Source: an uncultured Clostridia bacterium
Lineage (GTDB): Bacteria > Bacillota > Clostridia > Oscillospirales > Oscillospiraceae
Assembly: GCA_946184215.1 (NCBI GenBank)
Contig: CAMHER010000120.1
Coordinates: 1 to 6,114 of the forward strand
Length of the DNA: 6,114 nt
Direction of reading: 5' to 3'
Position numbers and translations under genes: made by a program. Below are positions 4,697-6,114 of the stretch, piece after piece. Each line of letters starts with the position of its first letter. Positions within the stretch are counted from its first letter, which is position 1. The notes under the pieces are model-generated. The model did not search any database. It saw nothing but the letters and a program-made list of their open reading frames with translations, and was not told the DNA's origin.

Positions 4697-6114
4697 GTGC
4701 TCGGTATATTCTGGTTTCTTATGTGGCAGATCGCCGGTGTTTTCCTTTCCCTGCGTCTGTTTCCCTCTCTGGAGCGTTTAGGCAAGCTGACACTCGGAAG
4801 TGTTTTCGGAAGCGTCCTCGCAATTTGGTCGCCGATCCCCTTTTCCTTTGTGTTTGGCTTTTCCTTTCTTTCCCATCTGATCGCCGCTTTGATCGGTCTG
4901 TCACTGCTGCTGATTCTAAAACCGCGATTAACAGGAAACATTTGTGAAAACATAACTTCTGATTGGAAAACACATCGCTCTTTTCTTCTCTTTCTCCTTT
5001 TCCCTTTTCTTGCTCTCTGTGTTTATTTGCTCCTGACCCATACGCTTCGCCAGATCGGCGGCGCGCTCTATACCGGGCAATGTACCTTTGGGGACATGGC
5101 GATGCACCTTGGGTTTATCACCTCGATCGCGCAGCAGGGCACCTTCCCGCCGGAATACAGCATTCTTCCCGGAGAGCGGCTCTGTTATCCTTTTTTATGT
5201 GACAGCGTTTCTTCCTCGCTTTATCTGCTTGGCACACCACTGCGCGCGGCATATCTGATCCCGGCCTTCTTTGCCTTCGCACAGGTCTTCTGCGGTTTTT
5301 ATCTGCTCGCCGGCTCCCTCTGTCATCACCGCTCGGCTGCGCTGCTGTCGTTTGTGTTGTTCTTCCTTAACGGTGGATTCGGGCTTATATATTTCTTTAA
5401 GGATCACAGCTTTTACGAGCTGTTTACCGGCTTTTATCACACGCCGACCAATCTGACAGATAAGAACATCCGCTGGGTCAACGTGATCGTCGACATGCTT
5501 CTCCCGCAACGGGCTTCTTTGTTTGGCTGGGCTGTTTTGTTTTCTGTTCTTTTCCTGCTGTTCCTGGCTGTATTCAGAGAGAAGCATACGCTCTTTCTTC
5601 CGGCAGGTATTCTCGGCGGCCTTCTTCCCATGATCCATACGCATTCCTATTTTGCGTTGGGACTGGTCGCCTTCTGCTGGCTTGTTTTCTCTGCCATACG
5701 TGACAAGCTGTCTTCCCGCTGGTTCAAGAACTGGCTTTCCTTTGGCCTTCCTGCGGTTCTGCTTGCGCTGCCGCAACTGTATCTGTGGACATTTCATTCC
5801 GTCAACGGGAATGAACAATTCCTTCGTTTCCATTTTGACTGGGTAAACAATGGCGCAGAAAACTGGCTTTTGTTCTGGCTGAAAAATATCGGCCCGCTCT
5901 TTCTTGTTATTCCCGTTGCTTTTCTTTTGACCGACAAGGAGCAGCGGGCTGCCGTCTCCCCTGCTGTTTTGATTTTCATTCTATGCGAGCTGATCGTTTT
6001 CCAGCCGAATGTATATGACAATAACAAGCTTTTCTATGTCTCCTATGCTCTTTCCTGTATGCTGTCCGGAGATTTCATCGTTACCGCCGGTGAAAAGCTT
6101 CGCTCGCGAACACT
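4697..6114 (+). CDS. Large polytopic membrane protein, GT-C glycosyltransferase-like (cut by window edge)
   Basis: An open frame of 472 codons still running at the window end. The start GTG (4697-4699) has AAAGGA 9 nt upstream and a strong promoter; an ATG at codon 9 is the alternative. The protein is highly hydrophobic. Likely membrane segments lie near residues 3-22, 33-56, 58-75, 95-114, 183-206, 213-234, 274-293, 300-334, 346-364, 400-411 and 420-436. Between the early segments is a polar loop with a GDM-x-MH motif (GDMAMHLGFI, D133 and H137), then FPPEY (150-154) and PGERLCYPFL (158-167). An acidic residue in this first large outer loop, followed by many helices, is the layout of GT-C enzymes that use lipid-phosphate sugar donors. 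LNGGFG, MLLPQRAS (267-274), MIHTHSYFALG (312-322) and QPNVYDNNKLFY (436-447) also look conserved. From memory, similar proteins are mostly annotated as hypothetical. Activity, donor and acceptor are unknown. Confidence 0.75.
   Translation, partial: MLGIFWFLMWQIAGVFLSLRLFPSLERLGKLTLGSVFGSVLAIWSPIPFSFVFGFSFLSHLIAALIGLSLLLILKPRLTGNICENITSDWKTHRSFLLFLLFPFLALCVYLLLTHTLRQIGGALYTGQCTFGDMAMHLGFITSIAQQGTFPPEYSILPGERLCYPFLCDSVSSSLYLLGTPLRAAYLIPAFFAFAQVFCGFYLLAGSLCHHRSAALLSFVLFFLNGGFGLIYFFKDHSFYELFTGFYHTPTNLTDKNIRWVNVIVDMLLPQRASLFGWAVLFSVLFLLFLAVFREKHTLFLPAGILGGLLPMIHTHSYFALGLVAFCWLVFSAIRDKLSSRWFKNWLSFGLPAVLLALPQLYLWTFHSVNGNEQFLRFHFDWVNNGAENWLLFWLKNIGPLFLVIPVAFLLTDKEQRAAVSPAVLIFILCELIVFQPNVYDNNKLFYVSYALSCMLSGDFIVTAGEKLRSRT

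Noticed and set aside
4723..5202. Two short plus-strand frames (4723-4947 and 4963-5202)
   Set aside because: They lie in other frames within the long open frame starting at 4697, which has the promoter, the ribosome site and continuous membrane-protein sequence.
5195..5833. 212-codon minus-strand frame rich in Lys, Arg, Gln and Glu
   Set aside because: This charged composition is the expected antisense image of a Phe/Leu-rich membrane protein gene, and no initiation signals are seen.

Overview
The window looks like chromosomal DNA of a moderately GC-rich, anaerobic Firmicute, most likely a Clostridia member of the Oscillospiraceae/Ruminococcaceae type. The pointers are a canonical T-box riboswitch in front of an aminoacyl-tRNA synthetase gene, strong AAGGAG-type ribosome binding sites, near-consensus sigma-A promoters, and a short thioredoxin reductase of the kind reported from clostridia. 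The lineage call is inference. There are six protein genes, two of them cut by the window edges. I see no mobile element, CRISPR array, tRNA or rRNA.

Layout. Positions 1-486 (minus) hold the first 162 codons of valS (valyl-tRNA synthetase). Its leader at about 601-840 (minus) is a complete T-box riboswitch with a GUC (valine) specifier, a T-box/antiterminator motif and an intrinsic terminator, transcribed from a perfect TTGACA-N17-TATAAT promoter. Upstream on the same strand lie trxA (868-1176) and an atypical trxB (1205-2020), 28 bp apart and apparently one operon. A 103-bp divergent region then separates trxB from glnS (glutaminyl-tRNA synthetase, 2124-3806, plus), which ends in a strong intrinsic terminator. 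Convergent to glnS is a DUF554 membrane protein gene (3856-4566, minus). A second divergent region of 130 bp separates it from a large polytopic membrane protein gene (4697 to beyond 6114, plus) with features of GT-C-type glycosyltransferases.

How the parts fit. The window combines translation (two class I tRNA synthetases) with thiol redox homeostasis (a thioredoxin and a reductase) and two poorly characterised membrane proteins. valS is controlled by tRNA-Val charging. No terminator separates trxA from the T-box, so trxBA readthrough would also be filtered by it. glnS has no T-box and only a short leader.

Most of this is ordinary housekeeping content. The points worth a second look are the reductase, which lacks the usual NADPH-binding signature and may be a ferredoxin-linked type; a perfect 9-bp inverted repeat carrying the -35 boxes of both promoters in the 4567-4696 region; interleaved divergent promoters between trxB and glnS; and the uncharacterised GT-C-like protein. 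I found no clearly new multi-gene system.
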